Shown: in pieces, positions 22,649-32,772 of the stretch
How positions within the stretch are numbered: the stretch's first letter is position 1
Layout of the letters: each line of letters begins with the position of its first letter
Source: CAYFNK01 sp964474895
GTDB taxonomy: Archaea > Nanobdellota > Nanobdellia > SCGC-AAA011-G17 > PNOQ01
DNA: 64,000 bases
Reading direction: 5' to 3'
NCBI GenBank assembly: GCA_964474895.1
Contig: CAYYUK010000001.1
Location: 1-64,000 of the forward strand
Position numbers and translations under genes: made by a program
The notes under the pieces: generated by a model
Databases searched by the model: none
Told to the model about the DNA's origin: nothing
Seen by the model: only the letters and a program-made list of their open reading frames with translations

Positions 22649-22885
22649 ATGAAAAAAATAAAAGTGTATTCGACCCAATCTTGTCCTTATTGTACTATGG
22701 CCAAGGATTTTTTGAAAGAGAAAGGTGTTGAGTTTGAGGATATAGATGTAAGTGAAGATCAGGCTGCTGCAAAAGAAATGGTTGAAAAATCTGGTCAAAT
22801 GGGCGTTCCTGTAATTGATATTGATGGTGAATTAATTGTTGGATTTAACAAGCCAGCTATCGAGAAGGCATTAGAGAAAAGATAA
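22649..22885 (+). CDS. Glutaredoxin-like redox protein
   Basis: 78 residues: K-I-K-V-Y-S-T-Q-S-C-P-Y-C (C-P-Y-C near 12-15), I-D-V-S-E-D and the substrate loop G-V-P-V-I-D-I-D, ending G-F-N-K-P-A-I. This is the NrdH/glutaredoxin class without a glutathione-specific tail. Thioredoxin reductase begins directly after the stop, so the pair forms an NADPH-driven disulfide reduction system. Confidence 0.92.
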   Translation: MKKIKVYSTQSCPYCTMAKDFLKEKGVEFEDIDVSEDQAAAKEMVEKSGQMGVPVIDIDGELIVGFNKPAIEKALEKR

Positions 22886-22886
22886 T

Positions 22887-23786
22887 ATGATTTACGACGT
22901 TTTAATCATTGGTGGAGGAGCTGCAGGTTTGGGAGCAGCACTTTATTCTGCTAGATTTAGTATGAAAACCATATTGATTGCAAAAGAAGTGGGTGGAACT
23001 GGAAACATTGCTCACCAAGTTGATAATTGGATTGGTGAACCTGGTATTTCTGGCATGGCTCTAATGAAGAAATTTATTGATCATGTAAAACAGTATAATG
23101 TACCAATGGTTGATGATGAAGTTATAGAGATCAAAAAAAGTGGTAAAGGATTTAAAGTAAAGACAACTAGTGGCGAATCATACGAATCTAAAACTTTGAT
23201 TTATTCTGCAGGTATGAAATATGGAAAGTTGAATATTCCAGGTGAAAAAGAATTTGAAGGAAAGGGTGTCCATTATTGTTATACTTGTGATGGTCCTTTG
23301 TATAAAAATAAAGTTGTTGGTGTTGTTGGTGGCAGCGACGCTGCAGGTCTTGCTTCTTTAATGTTAAAAGATTACGCAAAAAAAGTTTATGTTATCTATC
23401 GAAAAGGTAAATTAAGAGCAGAACCAATCACTTCTGAAAATGTTTACAAAGAAAAGAAAATTGAAGTTATTCATAACTCAAACGTTGTTGAGATTAAGGG
23501 AGACAAATTTATAAATTCTGTTAAGTTGGATACTGGAAAAGAAATAAAACTTGATGGGCTGTTTATTCAAATAGGCCATATTCCTTTAACGGATATTGCT
23601 AAGAAATTGGGTGTTAATTTGGTGAAGGGCATCATAAAAGTTGATAAAACACAATCTACAAATATTAATGGTTTTTTTGCGGCTGGTGATTTGACTGATG
23701 CAAGTAAGTTGAAACAGTTTATTACTTCTGCAGCAGAAGGTAGTGTTGCTGCACAGTCTGCATATAATTATGTTGCTAAACAATAA
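22887..23786 (+). CDS. trxB: Thioredoxin reductase
   Basis: 299 residues, the low-molecular-weight TrxB type. FAD site I-I-G-G-G-A-A-G-L-G-A-A (7-18), redox centre C131-Y-T-C134-D-G, NAD(P)-binding V-V-G-G-S-D-A-A-G-L, and C-terminal FAD motif G-F-F-A-A-G-D-L-T-D. The NAD(P) loop has G-G-S-D-A-A rather than the more common G-G-G-D-S-A. It reduces the neighbouring glutaredoxin-like protein and probably the thioredoxin at 4249. Confidence 0.95.
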   Translation: MIYDVLIIGGGAAGLGAALYSARFSMKTILIAKEVGGTGNIAHQVDNWIGEPGISGMALMKKFIDHVKQYNVPMVDDEVIEIKKSGKGFKVKTTSGESYESKTLIYSAGMKYGKLNIPGEKEFEGKGVHYCYTCDGPLYKNKVVGVVGGSDAAGLASLMLKDYAKKVYVIYRKGKLRAEPITSENVYKEKKIEVIHNSNVVEIKGDKFINSVKLDTGKEIKLDGLFIQIGHIPLTDIAKKLGVNLVKGIIKVDKTQSTNINGFFAAGDLTDASKLKQFITSAAEGSVAAQSAYNYVAKQ

Positions 23787-23790
23787 GAAA

Positions 23791-23800
23791 GTTTATATAC
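23791..23800 (+). promoter_or_regulatory. TATA box of htpX
   Basis: GTTTATATAC is centred 28 nt before the ATG at 23824 and fixes that start instead of upstream in-frame codons. Confidence 0.5.
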
Positions 23801-23823
23801 ACTCCTCTTCTTTTTTCCGTCTC

Positions 23824-24669
23824 ATGATTTTCAATAACTTAAAGACATTTTTTGTCCTTGGTGTGCTAACTCTGTTAGTTTTAGTTATAGGTTTTGCGCT
23901 TGGTGGCACTATTGGTCTTACAATTGCTTTGGTCTTTACTATCTTAATGAATATTATCTCATTTTGGTATTCTGATAAGATTGTTCTTAAAATGTACAAG
24001 GCTAAACCAGCATCGCACTCCGAATATGGTGCATTAAATGATACTGTAAAAGATTTGGCTGATAGGGCGGGCATAAAAAAACCAAAAATTTACATAGTTC
24101 CTAAAGATACTCCTAACGCATTTGCTACAGGCAGATCTCAAAAAAAAGCAGCAGTGGCAGTTACAAGCGGATTATTAGATTTGTTGGATGAAAGGGAACT
24201 AAGGGGGGTTTTGGCACATGAACTTGCTCATATAAAAAATAAAGATACTCTGATTCAAACTGTTGCGGTTATACTTGCTAGTGCCATTGCGTATATTGCT
24301 ATTATCGCAAGATGGGGTGCAATTTTTGGTTCTCGAGATGAAAATAGTACTGGTTTATTTCAAATTATTGCTTTATCAATTGTAGCTCCGTTGGCTGCAA
24401 CTATTCTTCAGCTTTCTATATCTCGCTCTAGAGAATATCTTGCTGATGAAAAGGGTGCTTCTTTTACTAAAGATCCTTCTGCTCTGGCCTCTGCGCTAAA
24501 TAAGTTAGAGAACAATCCTAAAAAACTTAGAGTAGGTAATCAAGCTACTGCTAGTATGTTTATTGTAAACCCTTTTTCTTCAAGAAATTTCATGAAATTA
24601 TTTAGTACACATCCGGCAACTTCTGAAAGGATTAAAAGACTTAGAAAAATGTCTATGAAAGAGTATTGA
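23824..24669 (+). CDS. htpX: Membrane metalloprotease HtpX (M48)
   Basis: 281 residues. Two N-terminal helices (about 8-24 and 28-48), zinc motif H132-E-L-A-H136 in L-A-H-E-L-A-H-I-K-N-K-D, two more hydrophobic helices and the third ligand in E-Y-L-A-D-E-K-G-A. C-terminal S-T-H-P-A-T-S-E-R-I is the HtpX signature. It degrades damaged membrane proteins with the active site in the cytosol. The gene overlaps rfcL tail to tail by 17 bases. Confidence 0.94.
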   Translation: MIFNNLKTFFVLGVLTLLVLVIGFALGGTIGLTIALVFTILMNIISFWYSDKIVLKMYKAKPASHSEYGALNDTVKDLADRAGIKKPKIYIVPKDTPNAFATGRSQKKAAVAVTSGLLDLLDERELRGVLAHELAHIKNKDTLIQTVAVILASAIAYIAIIARWGAIFGSRDENSTGLFQIIALSIVAPLAATILQLSISRSREYLADEKGASFTKDPSALASALNKLENNPKKLRVGNQATASMFIVNPFSSRNFMKLFSTHPATSERIKRLRKMSMKEY

Positions 24670-25837
24670 GTTGATCTTCATCTAAATGTAAATCTTCTAT
24701 GTACCCTTCATTTTTTGCTATGCTTCTCAAATATGGAATAACATCTTTTACTGCTTTTTTCGAAGAGATATGTAGTTTTTTTGCCACTATCTCCGAAATT
24801 TCTTTTCTTCTTGCGTACCTCATCTTAGCTCTCCATAGTTTTAGTATTCTTTGTGGTCTTGAATACTTAGAAAATTCTTTTTTTGGGGAAGTTTTTGATA
24901 GTGCTACTCCTGCCCCCATAAAAAATTTCTGATAAACTAAAAATCTCCAATGTTGATTTCTTCTTATTCTTCCCCTAAATAAATCTGCTTTCGATAGTTT
25001 TTCAAAAGCGTTTGATAGTTCTTCCCCATAATATTCATTAGTTACGTTTTCTTCTACCCACAACATAATTTCATCTAGACTTAATGGTACACTATCTGTC
25101 ATTTCATTTATTGAATAAAGATCTTTTGTTTTGAATATTATTTGTAGCAAGTTAAATATTGATTCATCTCTTTCTCTATAACCAAGGTTTTCTACATCTT
25201 TTTTACTTATCATTTCTAGCTCTATGCTCATTGCTTGTAAATCTGTTATTGCAGATCTTGCATCCCCCTCATTTTTTATCGAAATGGCTTTTAGTACTTC
25301 CTCAGTTACATCTAATTTTTCTTCTTTGCATATTCTTCTTAAAACTCTTAGAATTTCTAAGTGAGATATTGGTTTGAATTCTACAATTTCTGTTTTTGAT
25401 CTCAATGACGAAAATTTTCTATTCCATAAATCATTTGATGTTAGAATTATTGGGTGTGCTGTATTCGCAAATAAGGATATTACTGCTTGGATGCCCCCTC
25501 TATCTTTTGTTCCACTTAACCCATCTATATCGTCGAATAAAAATATTTTTCCTTTGTTAAATAAACTTGATTGTGTTAAAGCATCTCCAAAAGTTTCTAG
25601 AATTCCTTTTTTATTTCTTACATCAGAAGAATTTACTTCTATTACTTCAAAGTTATTTTCTTTTGCTATTGCATAAACTGAACTCGTTTTTCCAGTACCT
25701 GTTGGGCCGTGTATTATCATAGCTTTTTTTCTAAATCTTGAATGATTAAGCACAAAATCTTGCAGCTTCAACAATGGCGGTTTGTCCCCTACAATTTCAT
25801 TTAACTTTTGTGGAGAATATTTGTCTGCCCATATCAT
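24653..25837 (-). CDS. rfcL: Replication factor C large subunit
   Basis: 394 residues. M-I-W-A-D-K-Y-S-P opens the family; Walker A G-P-T-G-T-G-K-T has Lys50; Walker B is F-L-F-D-D-I-D; sensor 1 is L-T-S-N-D. The S-R-C motif of small subunits is missing, as expected for the large one. C-terminal collar region about 230-390. With RfcS it loads PCNA. I see no clear PCNA-binding box at the end. Its ATG overlaps the rfcS stop by four bases. Confidence 0.95.
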   Translation of the reverse strand: MIWADKYSPQKLNEIVGDKPPLLKLQDFVLNHSRFRKKAMIIHGPTGTGKTSSVYAIAKENNFEVIEVNSSDVRNKKGILETFGDALTQSSLFNKGKIFLFDDIDGLSGTKDRGGIQAVISLFANTAHPIILTSNDLWNRKFSSLRSKTEIVEFKPISHLEILRVLRRICKEEKLDVTEEVLKAISIKNEGDARSAITDLQAMSIELEMISKKDVENLGYRERDESIFNLLQIIFKTKDLYSINEMTDSVPLSLDEIMLWVEENVTNEYYGEELSNAFEKLSKADLFRGRIRRNQHWRFLVYQKFFMGAGVALSKTSPKKEFSKYSRPQRILKLWRAKMRYARRKEISEIVAKKLHISSKKAVKDVIPYLRSIAKNEGYIEDLHLDEDQLNTLS

Positions 25838-26766
25838 TTTGAGAAGTTGGCGATTAAGCTTTCTAATTGTACAAACTCGTCTGATCCTTCGACCATTCTG
25901 AACTCAATTTCACCGCACATTTCTACCATATCCATTTTCTTTTTGTCATCTATTTCTAAGTTAAGAACTTCTTTTTGTATTTGTTTTATTATGTCTATTC
26001 CAGATAGTCCATGTTTTGACATTGTATCTAGTAATAAATCTCTTGCTTTCACAAAATAACCATTGATGCACATTTCTAAAATTAGTTTTACTTCTTCTGG
26101 TTCTGCAGCTGAAACTATCCCATATACTACTTGGTTTGTTATTAATTTGCTTATTGCAGCACATCCTTGAAGTATATTTTCTGCCTTTCTTGCATCTCCG
26201 TTGCTTAAATTATAGATTGAGTAGACAGCTTCTTCTTCTATTTTTATTTCTTCTTTTTCACAGACTGCTCCGATTATTTCTAAAATATTTTCTTTTTCTA
26301 ATGGTTTAAATCTAAAAACTGTACACCTTGATTGTATAGGGTCTATTATCTTTGAGCTATAATTACAAGACAAGATAAACCTGCATGTTTTGGAGTAATT
26401 CTCCATTGTTCTTCTTAATGCCTGTTGTGCTTCTTTTGTTAATGAATCACATTCATCTAAGTAGATTATCTTGAATGGCACATCTCTTATGGACTTCGTT
26501 CTTGCAAAATCTTTAACTTTCACCCTAATTACATCTATTCCTCTTTCATCAGACGCATTTAGTTCTAAGAAAGTATTTCCCCAGTTTTCTCCAAATAGTT
26601 CTCTTGCTATAATCAGAGATAATGTTGTTTTTCCAACCCCTGCTGGGCCTGCAAATAGTAAATGTGGCATTTCCTTTTTCTCTACAAATGCCTTTATTCT
26701 CGCTACTATGTTTTCTTGCCCTTTAATTTCGGAGAATGTTTTTGGCCTATATTTTTCAGTCCACAT
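25834..26766 (-). CDS. rfcS: Replication factor C small subunit
   Basis: 310 residues from the ATG at 26766 (M-W-T-E-K-Y-R-P-K-T), the family start. Walker A G-P-A-G-V-G-K-T (Lys46), Walker B I-Y-L-D-E-C-D-S-L, sensor 1 S-C-N-Y, and arginine-finger motif Q-S-R-C. It forms the RFC pentamer with RfcL, encoded just downstream. The upstream part of the open frame has no start-like features; TATA-like TTATAAATGG lies near 26793-26803. Confidence 0.96.
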   Translation of the reverse strand: MWTEKYRPKTFSEIKGQENIVARIKAFVEKKEMPHLLFAGPAGVGKTTLSLIIARELFGENWGNTFLELNASDERGIDVIRVKVKDFARTKSIRDVPFKIIYLDECDSLTKEAQQALRRTMENYSKTCRFILSCNYSSKIIDPIQSRCTVFRFKPLEKENILEIIGAVCEKEEIKIEEEAVYSIYNLSNGDARKAENILQGCAAISKLITNQVVYGIVSAAEPEEVKLILEMCINGYFVKARDLLLDTMSKHGLSGIDIIKQIQKEVLNLEIDDKKKMDMVEMCGEIEFRMVEGSDEFVQLESLIANFSK

Positions 26767-26980
26767 TTTACTGAAGAATTGAATGCTCTCCCATTTATAA
26801 GAATTATGTGGGCATTTGACAAGTATAATCAAAACTTATATAAACTGCAATCTGCTTTTTTGGATAATGAGAATAACAACTGATATTAACATTATTTCTA
26901 TCATTATTATATAGTCATGTCTTTTTCGGAGGCTTTTTCAATGGAAACATATTTAAAATATAGTCATCAACGGTCAAAAA

Positions 26981-29900
26981 ATGTATGAAGCTAAAAAGAT
27001 AGAAGAAGAAGTATTGGATTTTTGGAAAAAGGGACGTATTTATCAAAAGTCTAAAGATAGAAATAAAGGTAAAAAATCATTTTATTTCTTGCAGGGTCCT
27101 CCTTATACGTCTGGAAGATTGCATTGTGGCCAAGCGTGGAATCATTCTCTTAAAGATTCTATCCTTAGATATAAGAGAATGCAAGGTCTTCATGTTTGGG
27201 ATAGGGCTGGATATGATATGCATGGTATTCCTACAGAATCAAAAGTTCAAAAAAAACTTGGATTAAAAACCAAGGATGATATTATTAATTTTGGATTAGA
27301 TAAGTTTTCTAAAGAATGTATGAGATTCTCAATTGAACATGCAAAACTGATGGATGTTGATCTCTCAAAAATGGGAATCTGGCTTGATTTCGAAAATGCT
27401 TATCATCCAATAGATGAAGAGTGGATTGAAGGAGTTTGGTGGTTAGTTAAGAGGGCAGAAGAACAAAACCGTTTATATGAGGGGGAAAAAACAATGAGCT
27501 GGTGTGCGGAATGTGCAACTGCTCTTGCTAAGCATGAATGTGAATATGCTGAATTAGAAGATACTTCTATATTTGTTAAATTTAAAGTTGAAAATAAAGA
27601 TAATGAATACTTCATTATTTGGACTACAACTCCTTGGACAATAACTTTTAATCTTGGAATAATGGCAAATCCAAATTTTGATTATGTTAAGGCTAAAGTT
27701 GGTAATGAAGTATGGATTGTTGCTAAAGATCTTGCTGATAGTGTTATTAAAGAAAAAATGGGCAAGGATTATGTAATTCTTGAAGAACTGACTGGAAAAG
27801 AATTGGTTGGAACTAAATATCTCCACCCTTGGGAAAAAGAAATTTCAGATTTGGCAAAGATAAAAAAATCCCATCCTAATTCTTTTAGTGTTGTCTCATC
27901 CGAAGAGTTTGTTACATTGGATGCTGGAACGGGGTTGGTCCATATGGCTCCTGGATGTGGTCCTGAAGACTATGAAGTTGGTATGGCAAATAAGATTCTC
28001 CCATTTAATACAATAAATCAAGAAGGAATCTTTCCAGAAAATTATGGAGAAATTTCGGGATGGATTGCTAAAAAGGATGATCAAAAATTCATAAAAAAAT
28101 TATCTGAAGATGGTGTATTGCTGAAAACAGAGAAGACAAAACATGATTATGCGCACTGTCAAAGATGTAAAAGTCCAGTAATATTTAGAACAACAAAGCA
28201 ATGGTTTTTCAAAGTTTCTGATTTGAAAGACAAGATGTTGGATTATAACAAGAAGATTCATTGGGTTCCAGATTCAATAAGAAACGCATTTGTTTCTTGG
28301 TTGGAAAACTTAAGAGATAATTCGATTACAAAGCAAAGATTTTGGGGAACACCAATTCCAATATGGAGATGTGATGCTTGTGGAGATTATACTGTTGTTT
28401 CAACTAAAGAAGAATTGAGCAAATTATCGGGCAAGATTCCAGAAAACTTGCATATTCCTTGGATTAATGACATTACTATTGATTGTAAATGTGGTGGTGT
28501 GAAAAAGAGATTACCGGATGTTTTAGATGTTTGGATTGACGCCGGTGTTGCATCCTGGGCTTGTTTGTATTATCCTAGAAGAAAGGATTTACTAGATAAT
28601 GTGTTTCCTCCAGATCTTATCTTGGAAGGTAGTGATCAAATTAGGGGATGGTATAACCTACTTATGGTTTGTTCTGTTCTTGGGTTAGACAGTATACCCT
28701 TCAAAAATAATTATACTCATGGAATGCTAACTGATGTAGATGGTGTAAAGATGTCCAAATCATTGGGTAATGTTCTCTCACCTTATGAAATAATTGATAA
28801 GCATGGTGTCGACGCTATGAGGCTTTATTTCACCCAAAACAATGCTGGAGAAGATATTAACTTTAGTTGGCCAGAAGTTAAGATGAAACAGAGGAATCTT
28901 AATGTTCTTTGGAATATTCATGATTATTTAATTGAACATCACAGGGCTTTGAAACAAAGTGGAAAACTTCAAACTTCGGAAACTGGTCTTGAGGAAAAAT
29001 ATATTCTCTCTAAATTAAATAGAACTATGAAAAGTGTCACAGAACTCTACGAATTTTATAGATTGGATGAAGTTCCAGGATTATTGGAGGATTTATTTTT
29101 AGATTTGAGCAGAGAATATATACAATCTGTTAGAGATAAAATAAACAAAGATCCAGAGTTGGTTTTGAATACGATCTTTCATGTTTTGTTTGAAACTTTA
29201 AAGATGTTCTCTACTGTTGCTCCTTTCATAACTGAGAAAATTTATCAAAACTTGAAAAGCGAATTTGCATTAGATAAAGAAAGTATCCATTTATTTGATT
29301 GGCCTAAATCATCTGAAAATTTAATAGATATAAAATTAGAAAATAATTTTTTGATTGCTAAACAAATTATACAGGCGGGTCTTTCGGCGAGAGAGAAATC
29401 TGGTGTTGGTGTTAGATGGCCTTTGAATAAATTGACTATTGTTTCACAGAGTGAAGAAGTTTGTGGTTCTGTTGGAATTTTGGAAAATTTAATTTTATCT
29501 AAATTAAATGTGAAAAAAATAGAAATTAAAGAAAAATCAGATTCTTTTGATATTGAACTTAGTCCCAATAAGACCAAAATTGGTAAAGATTTTAAAAAGG
29601 ATGCTCCCAAAATTATTTCTGGACTTACTGATAAGATTATGAAAGATCTTTTTAAAGGAGTACCAACTTTTGTTGATAAATTTAGCTTAAACAAAGATCA
29701 CATCTTAGTAAAACAAATTGTTCCAGATAATCTTCACATCTCTGAATTTAAATTTGGTCACGTTATGTTAGATACTGAAGTTAGCAATGAACTTGAAACT
29801 GAAGGATATGTTCGTGAATTGGCTAGAAGACTGCAAGATCTTAGAAAGGAATTAAATTTAAAGAAACTAGATAAAATTAATCTTTCTCTTGAAACCGATT

Positions 29901-30046
29901 TTGATATCTCTTCTTGGAAAGATTTCTTAAAAGATAGAATTGGTATTGAAAACTTAACTATTGGTTCTATGAATTATAAGGATTTTAGAGAATTTAAGAT
30001 AAAAAATCATAAATTTGTTGTTAATTTCGAGATTTTTAACAACTAA
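26981..30046 (+). CDS. ileS: Isoleucyl-tRNA synthetase
   Basis: 1021 residues. Class I motif HIGH appears as H48-C-G-Q in G-P-P-Y-T-S-G-R-L-H-C-G-Q; KMSKS is intact at 590-594 (V-K-M-S-K-S-L-G-N). The editing domain spans about 180-390 with W-T-T-T-P-W-T. Then tRNA-binding and anticodon domains and the long archaeal/eukaryotic C-terminus. TATA ATATTTAAAATA near 26950 supports a leaderless start. A 23-codon ORF overlaps the start but its own start lacks signals. The 214-base gap upstream holds only promoters. Confidence 0.97.
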   Translation: MYEAKKIEEEVLDFWKKGRIYQKSKDRNKGKKSFYFLQGPPYTSGRLHCGQAWNHSLKDSILRYKRMQGLHVWDRAGYDMHGIPTESKVQKKLGLKTKDDIINFGLDKFSKECMRFSIEHAKLMDVDLSKMGIWLDFENAYHPIDEEWIEGVWWLVKRAEEQNRLYEGEKTMSWCAECATALAKHECEYAELEDTSIFVKFKVENKDNEYFIIWTTTPWTITFNLGIMANPNFDYVKAKVGNEVWIVAKDLADSVIKEKMGKDYVILEELTGKELVGTKYLHPWEKEISDLAKIKKSHPNSFSVVSSEEFVTLDAGTGLVHMAPGCGPEDYEVGMANKILPFNTINQEGIFPENYGEISGWIAKKDDQKFIKKLSEDGVLLKTEKTKHDYAHCQRCKSPVIFRTTKQWFFKVSDLKDKMLDYNKKIHWVPDSIRNAFVSWLENLRDNSITKQRFWGTPIPIWRCDACGDYTVVSTKEELSKLSGKIPENLHIPWINDITIDCKCGGVKKRLPDVLDVWIDAGVASWACLYYPRRKDLLDNVFPPDLILEGSDQIRGWYNLLMVCSVLGLDSIPFKNNYTHGMLTDVDGVKMSKSLGNVLSPYEIIDKHGVDAMRLYFTQNNAGEDINFSWPEVKMKQRNLNVLWNIHDYLIEHHRALKQSGKLQTSETGLEEKYILSKLNRTMKSVTELYEFYRLDEVPGLLEDLFLDLSREYIQSVRDKINKDPELVLNTIFHVLFETLKMFSTVAPFITEKIYQNLKSEFALDKESIHLFDWPKSSENLIDIKLENNFLIAKQIIQAGLSAREKSGVGVRWPLNKLTIVSQSEEVCGSVGILENLILSKLNVKKIEIKEKSDSFDIELSPNKTKIGKDFKKDAPKIISGLTDKIMKDLFKGVPTFVDKFSLNKDHILVKQIVPDNLHISEFKFGHVMLDTEVSNELETEGYVRELARRLQDLRKELNLKKLDKINLSLETDFDISSWKDFLKDRIGIENLTIGSMNYKDFREFKIKNHKFVVNFEIFNN

Positions 30047-30130
30047 AGGATAGATACTTTATTCCATATCCTTTTATATATTTTTCCATTATCTTATTTG
30101 AATATATTTGTTAGAGTGGGGGTTAATAAA

Positions 30131-30682
30131 ATGGTTGAAGAAAAGAAAAAAGTTATGATTAAAATTGTTAATATCGTTTGTTCTAGTTCATTGGAGCATG
30201 ATGTTCATTTGGTAAAGCTTGCTGAAACGTTAACTAACACAGAATATAATCCTGAGCAGTTCCCTGGGCTTGTTATGCGTATAAGGGATCCAAAGACGTC
30301 TGCATTGATATTTAGTTCTGGAAAGATAGTTCTAACTGGTGCAACTTCTTTAAAGATGGTTAGAGAGTCCATAAACCAGATAATTAAAAACGTTGCTAAA
30401 ATAGGTGTAAAAGTTAAAGTAACACCAAAAATTACTGTTCAAAATATGGTTGCTTCTGGTCAGATTGGCATGGTTCTAAACCTAAATATGCTGGCTATGA
30501 AACTTGAGAACGCGGAATACGAGCCAGAGCAGTTCCCTGGATTGGTATATAAGTTACCTGGAACAAGGGCAACTTTTCTGTTGTTTAGTAATGGGAAGAT
30601 TGTTTGTACAGGTACTAAATCTGAAACTGATTTGAGAGATGCTGTTAGAAAGCTAATCCTTACACTCAAAAAGGTAAAATAA
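30131..30682 (+). CDS. tbp: TATA-box binding protein
   Basis: 183 residues from the ATG at 30131; GGGGGT seven bases upstream acts as Shine-Dalgarno, and the frame upstream (from 30098) lacks an ATG. Two direct repeats form the saddle: E-Y-N-P-E-Q-F-P-G-L-V-M-R and E-Y-E-P-E-Q-F-P-G-L-V-Y-K about 90 residues apart, each followed by F-S-x-G-K-I-V-x-T-G. The N-terminal 10 residues are charged. It reads the TATA elements listed here. Confidence 0.97.
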   Translation: MVEEKKKVMIKIVNIVCSSSLEHDVHLVKLAETLTNTEYNPEQFPGLVMRIRDPKTSALIFSSGKIVLTGATSLKMVRESINQIIKNVAKIGVKVKVTPKITVQNMVASGQIGMVLNLNMLAMKLENAEYEPEQFPGLVYKLPGTRATFLLFSNGKIVCTGTKSETDLRDAVRKLILTLKKVK

Positions 30683-30733
30683 ACCTTAGCAATCTTTTTA
30701 TTTGGTTTAGATATCTTATTTTGGGGGGCATAA

Positions 30734-32770
30734 ATGCAAGAGGATAGTTTTTCACAAGTAGATGAATTTAAGGACTTTTTCGAATCAGTGTATTCTGATG
30801 AACTTCTTGATGTAAATAAGAAGGGTGGGGACTACATTCTTATTGATTTTTCTGAATTATCTAAATTTAGTGTTGATCTTGCTGAGCATTTGTTGAATGA
30901 TCCTGGTGAAACTTTACTAAATGCAGAATTAGGAATTGACCAAATGGGTTTATCCTTAAAGAATAAAATTAGGGTTAGACTTTCAGGTTTGCCAGACTCC
31001 CAGTATATTAAAATTAGGGATATTAGAAGTAATAATATTGATAGCTTTTTAGTCATAGAAGGCATTGTTAGGCAAGCATCGGATGTTAGACCTCAAGTTG
31101 TTTCTGCCAAATTTGAATGTCCTACTTGTGGGAATGTTTTGTCCATTCTTCAATTGGAAGCGTCATTTAAGGAACCTTCAAGATGTAGTTGCGGTAGGCA
31201 AGGAAAGTTTAGATTACTATCTAAAGAATTGGTTGATGCTCAAAGATTGGTTATCGAAGAAGCTCCAGAAGATTTGGATGGTGGTGATCAACCAAAGAGA
31301 CTTAGTGTTTTTCTTAAGGAAGATTTGGTAGAGCCAAAGATGGAAAAGAAGACAACTCCTGGAAGCAAAATTAGAATAACTGGTGCTGTGAAAGAAATTC
31401 CTGTTTTCCTTAAAACAGGTGCACAATCAACAAGGTTTGATTTAATTATGGAAGCTAATTATGTTGAACCCCTTCAAGAAACTTTTGAAGGTTTAGATTT
31501 TTCTAAGGAAGAAGAAGAAAGAATAAAAAGATTATCCAAGGATCCAAAAATTTGGACTAAATTAATTAGTACTATTGCTCCTACTATTTATGGTTACAAT
31601 GAAATAAAGGCTTCATTACTTTTACAACTTTTTGGTGGGAGAAGAAAGACTCTTTCAGATGGATTAATCAAAAGGGGCGATATTCACATTCTTTTAGTTG
31701 GTGATCCTGGAGCAGGTAAGTCTCAATTATTGCAATTTATTGGTAAGGCTGCTCCAAAAGCAAGATTTGTTAGTGGTAAGGGTGCTTCAGGTGCAGGATT
31801 AACTGCTGCTGTTGTGAAGGATGAATTTTTGAAAGGTTGGAGTCTTGAAGCCGGAGCAATGGTTTTGGCAAACAAAGGACTTTGTGCTATTGATGAATTA
31901 GACAAAATGTCTCCTGAAGATAGAAGTGCTTTGCACGAAGCATTGGAGCAACAAACCGTTACAATTTCCAAAGCAAATATTCAAGCAACATTAAGGGCAG
32001 AAACAACAGTTCTTGCCGCTGCAAATCCTAAACAAGGTAGATTTGATCCTTATACACCAATTGCATCTCAAATAGATCTTCCTCCAGCATTGATTAGTAG
32101 ATTTGATTTAATTTTTCCCATAAGAGATTTACCTAATAGGGAACAAGATACAAACATCGCTTCACATATTTTAGATCCACCTAAAGAAAAAGATATTTCT
32201 TCAAAGGGTATTGATTTGGATTTACTCAGGAAATATATTTCATATTCTAAGAATAATATTAAACCGGTTTTAAGTGAGGGTGCAAAGGAAGAGATAAAAA
32301 AATTCTATGTTGATTTAAGAAACAATCCTTCTTCTCCAATGGCTTCTGAACAGGAGATCAAACCAATTCCCGTAACACCAAGGCAACTTGAAGCAATAGT
32401 TAGATTAGCTGAAGCTTCTGCTAGAGTTAAATTATCAAAAACTATTACAAAACATGATGCAAAGTTGGCAATAAGTTTACTAAAATACTGTTTAACCCAA
32501 GTTGGGTTTGATGAAGAAACACAAAGCTTTGATATTGATAGATTATCTACAGGCATTAGTGCTTCTGAAAGAGGTAGAATGGTTACAGTTAAAGAAATAA
32601 TTCAAGAAATTGAAGCTAGGTCTGACATAAAAACAGTTTCTTTGGATGAAATAAAATCAGAGGCTTCTGATAAGGGGATACCAGAAGATAAACTTATTGA
32701 AATTATTGAAAAATTAAAAAGAAGTGGTGATCTTTTTGAACCAAAGAGAGGACATATTCAAAGGATATAA
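30734..32770 (+). CDS. mcm: MCM replicative helicase
   Basis: 678 residues. N-terminal DNA-binding part with a zinc ribbon (C-P-T-C-G near 132-136 and C-S-C-G), then AAA+ core: Walker A G-D-P-G-A-G-K-S (Lys329), Walker B C-A-I-D-E-L-D-K-M (Asp387/Glu388) and arginine finger S-R-F-D-L. C-terminal winged helix from about 605. No intein. Leader contains GGGGGG before the ATG; an RPA-like gene follows two bases after the stop. Confidence 0.97.
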   Translation: MQEDSFSQVDEFKDFFESVYSDELLDVNKKGGDYILIDFSELSKFSVDLAEHLLNDPGETLLNAELGIDQMGLSLKNKIRVRLSGLPDSQYIKIRDIRSNNIDSFLVIEGIVRQASDVRPQVVSAKFECPTCGNVLSILQLEASFKEPSRCSCGRQGKFRLLSKELVDAQRLVIEEAPEDLDGGDQPKRLSVFLKEDLVEPKMEKKTTPGSKIRITGAVKEIPVFLKTGAQSTRFDLIMEANYVEPLQETFEGLDFSKEEEERIKRLSKDPKIWTKLISTIAPTIYGYNEIKASLLLQLFGGRRKTLSDGLIKRGDIHILLVGDPGAGKSQLLQFIGKAAPKARFVSGKGASGAGLTAAVVKDEFLKGWSLEAGAMVLANKGLCAIDELDKMSPEDRSALHEALEQQTVTISKANIQATLRAETTVLAAANPKQGRFDPYTPIASQIDLPPALISRFDLIFPIRDLPNREQDTNIASHILDPPKEKDISSKGIDLDLLRKYISYSKNNIKPVLSEGAKEEIKKFYVDLRNNPSSPMASEQEIKPIPVTPRQLEAIVRLAEASARVKLSKTITKHDAKLAISLLKYCLTQVGFDEETQSFDIDRLSTGISASERGRMVTVKEIIQEIEARSDIKTVSLDEIKSEASDKGIPEDKLIEIIEKLKRSGDLFEPKRGHIQRI

Positions 32771-32772
32771 AA

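Noticed and set aside
26917..26988. 23-codon ORF overlapping the ileS start
   Set aside because: The TATA element for ileS lies inside it, so it would not be on the leaderless transcript. No own start signal.
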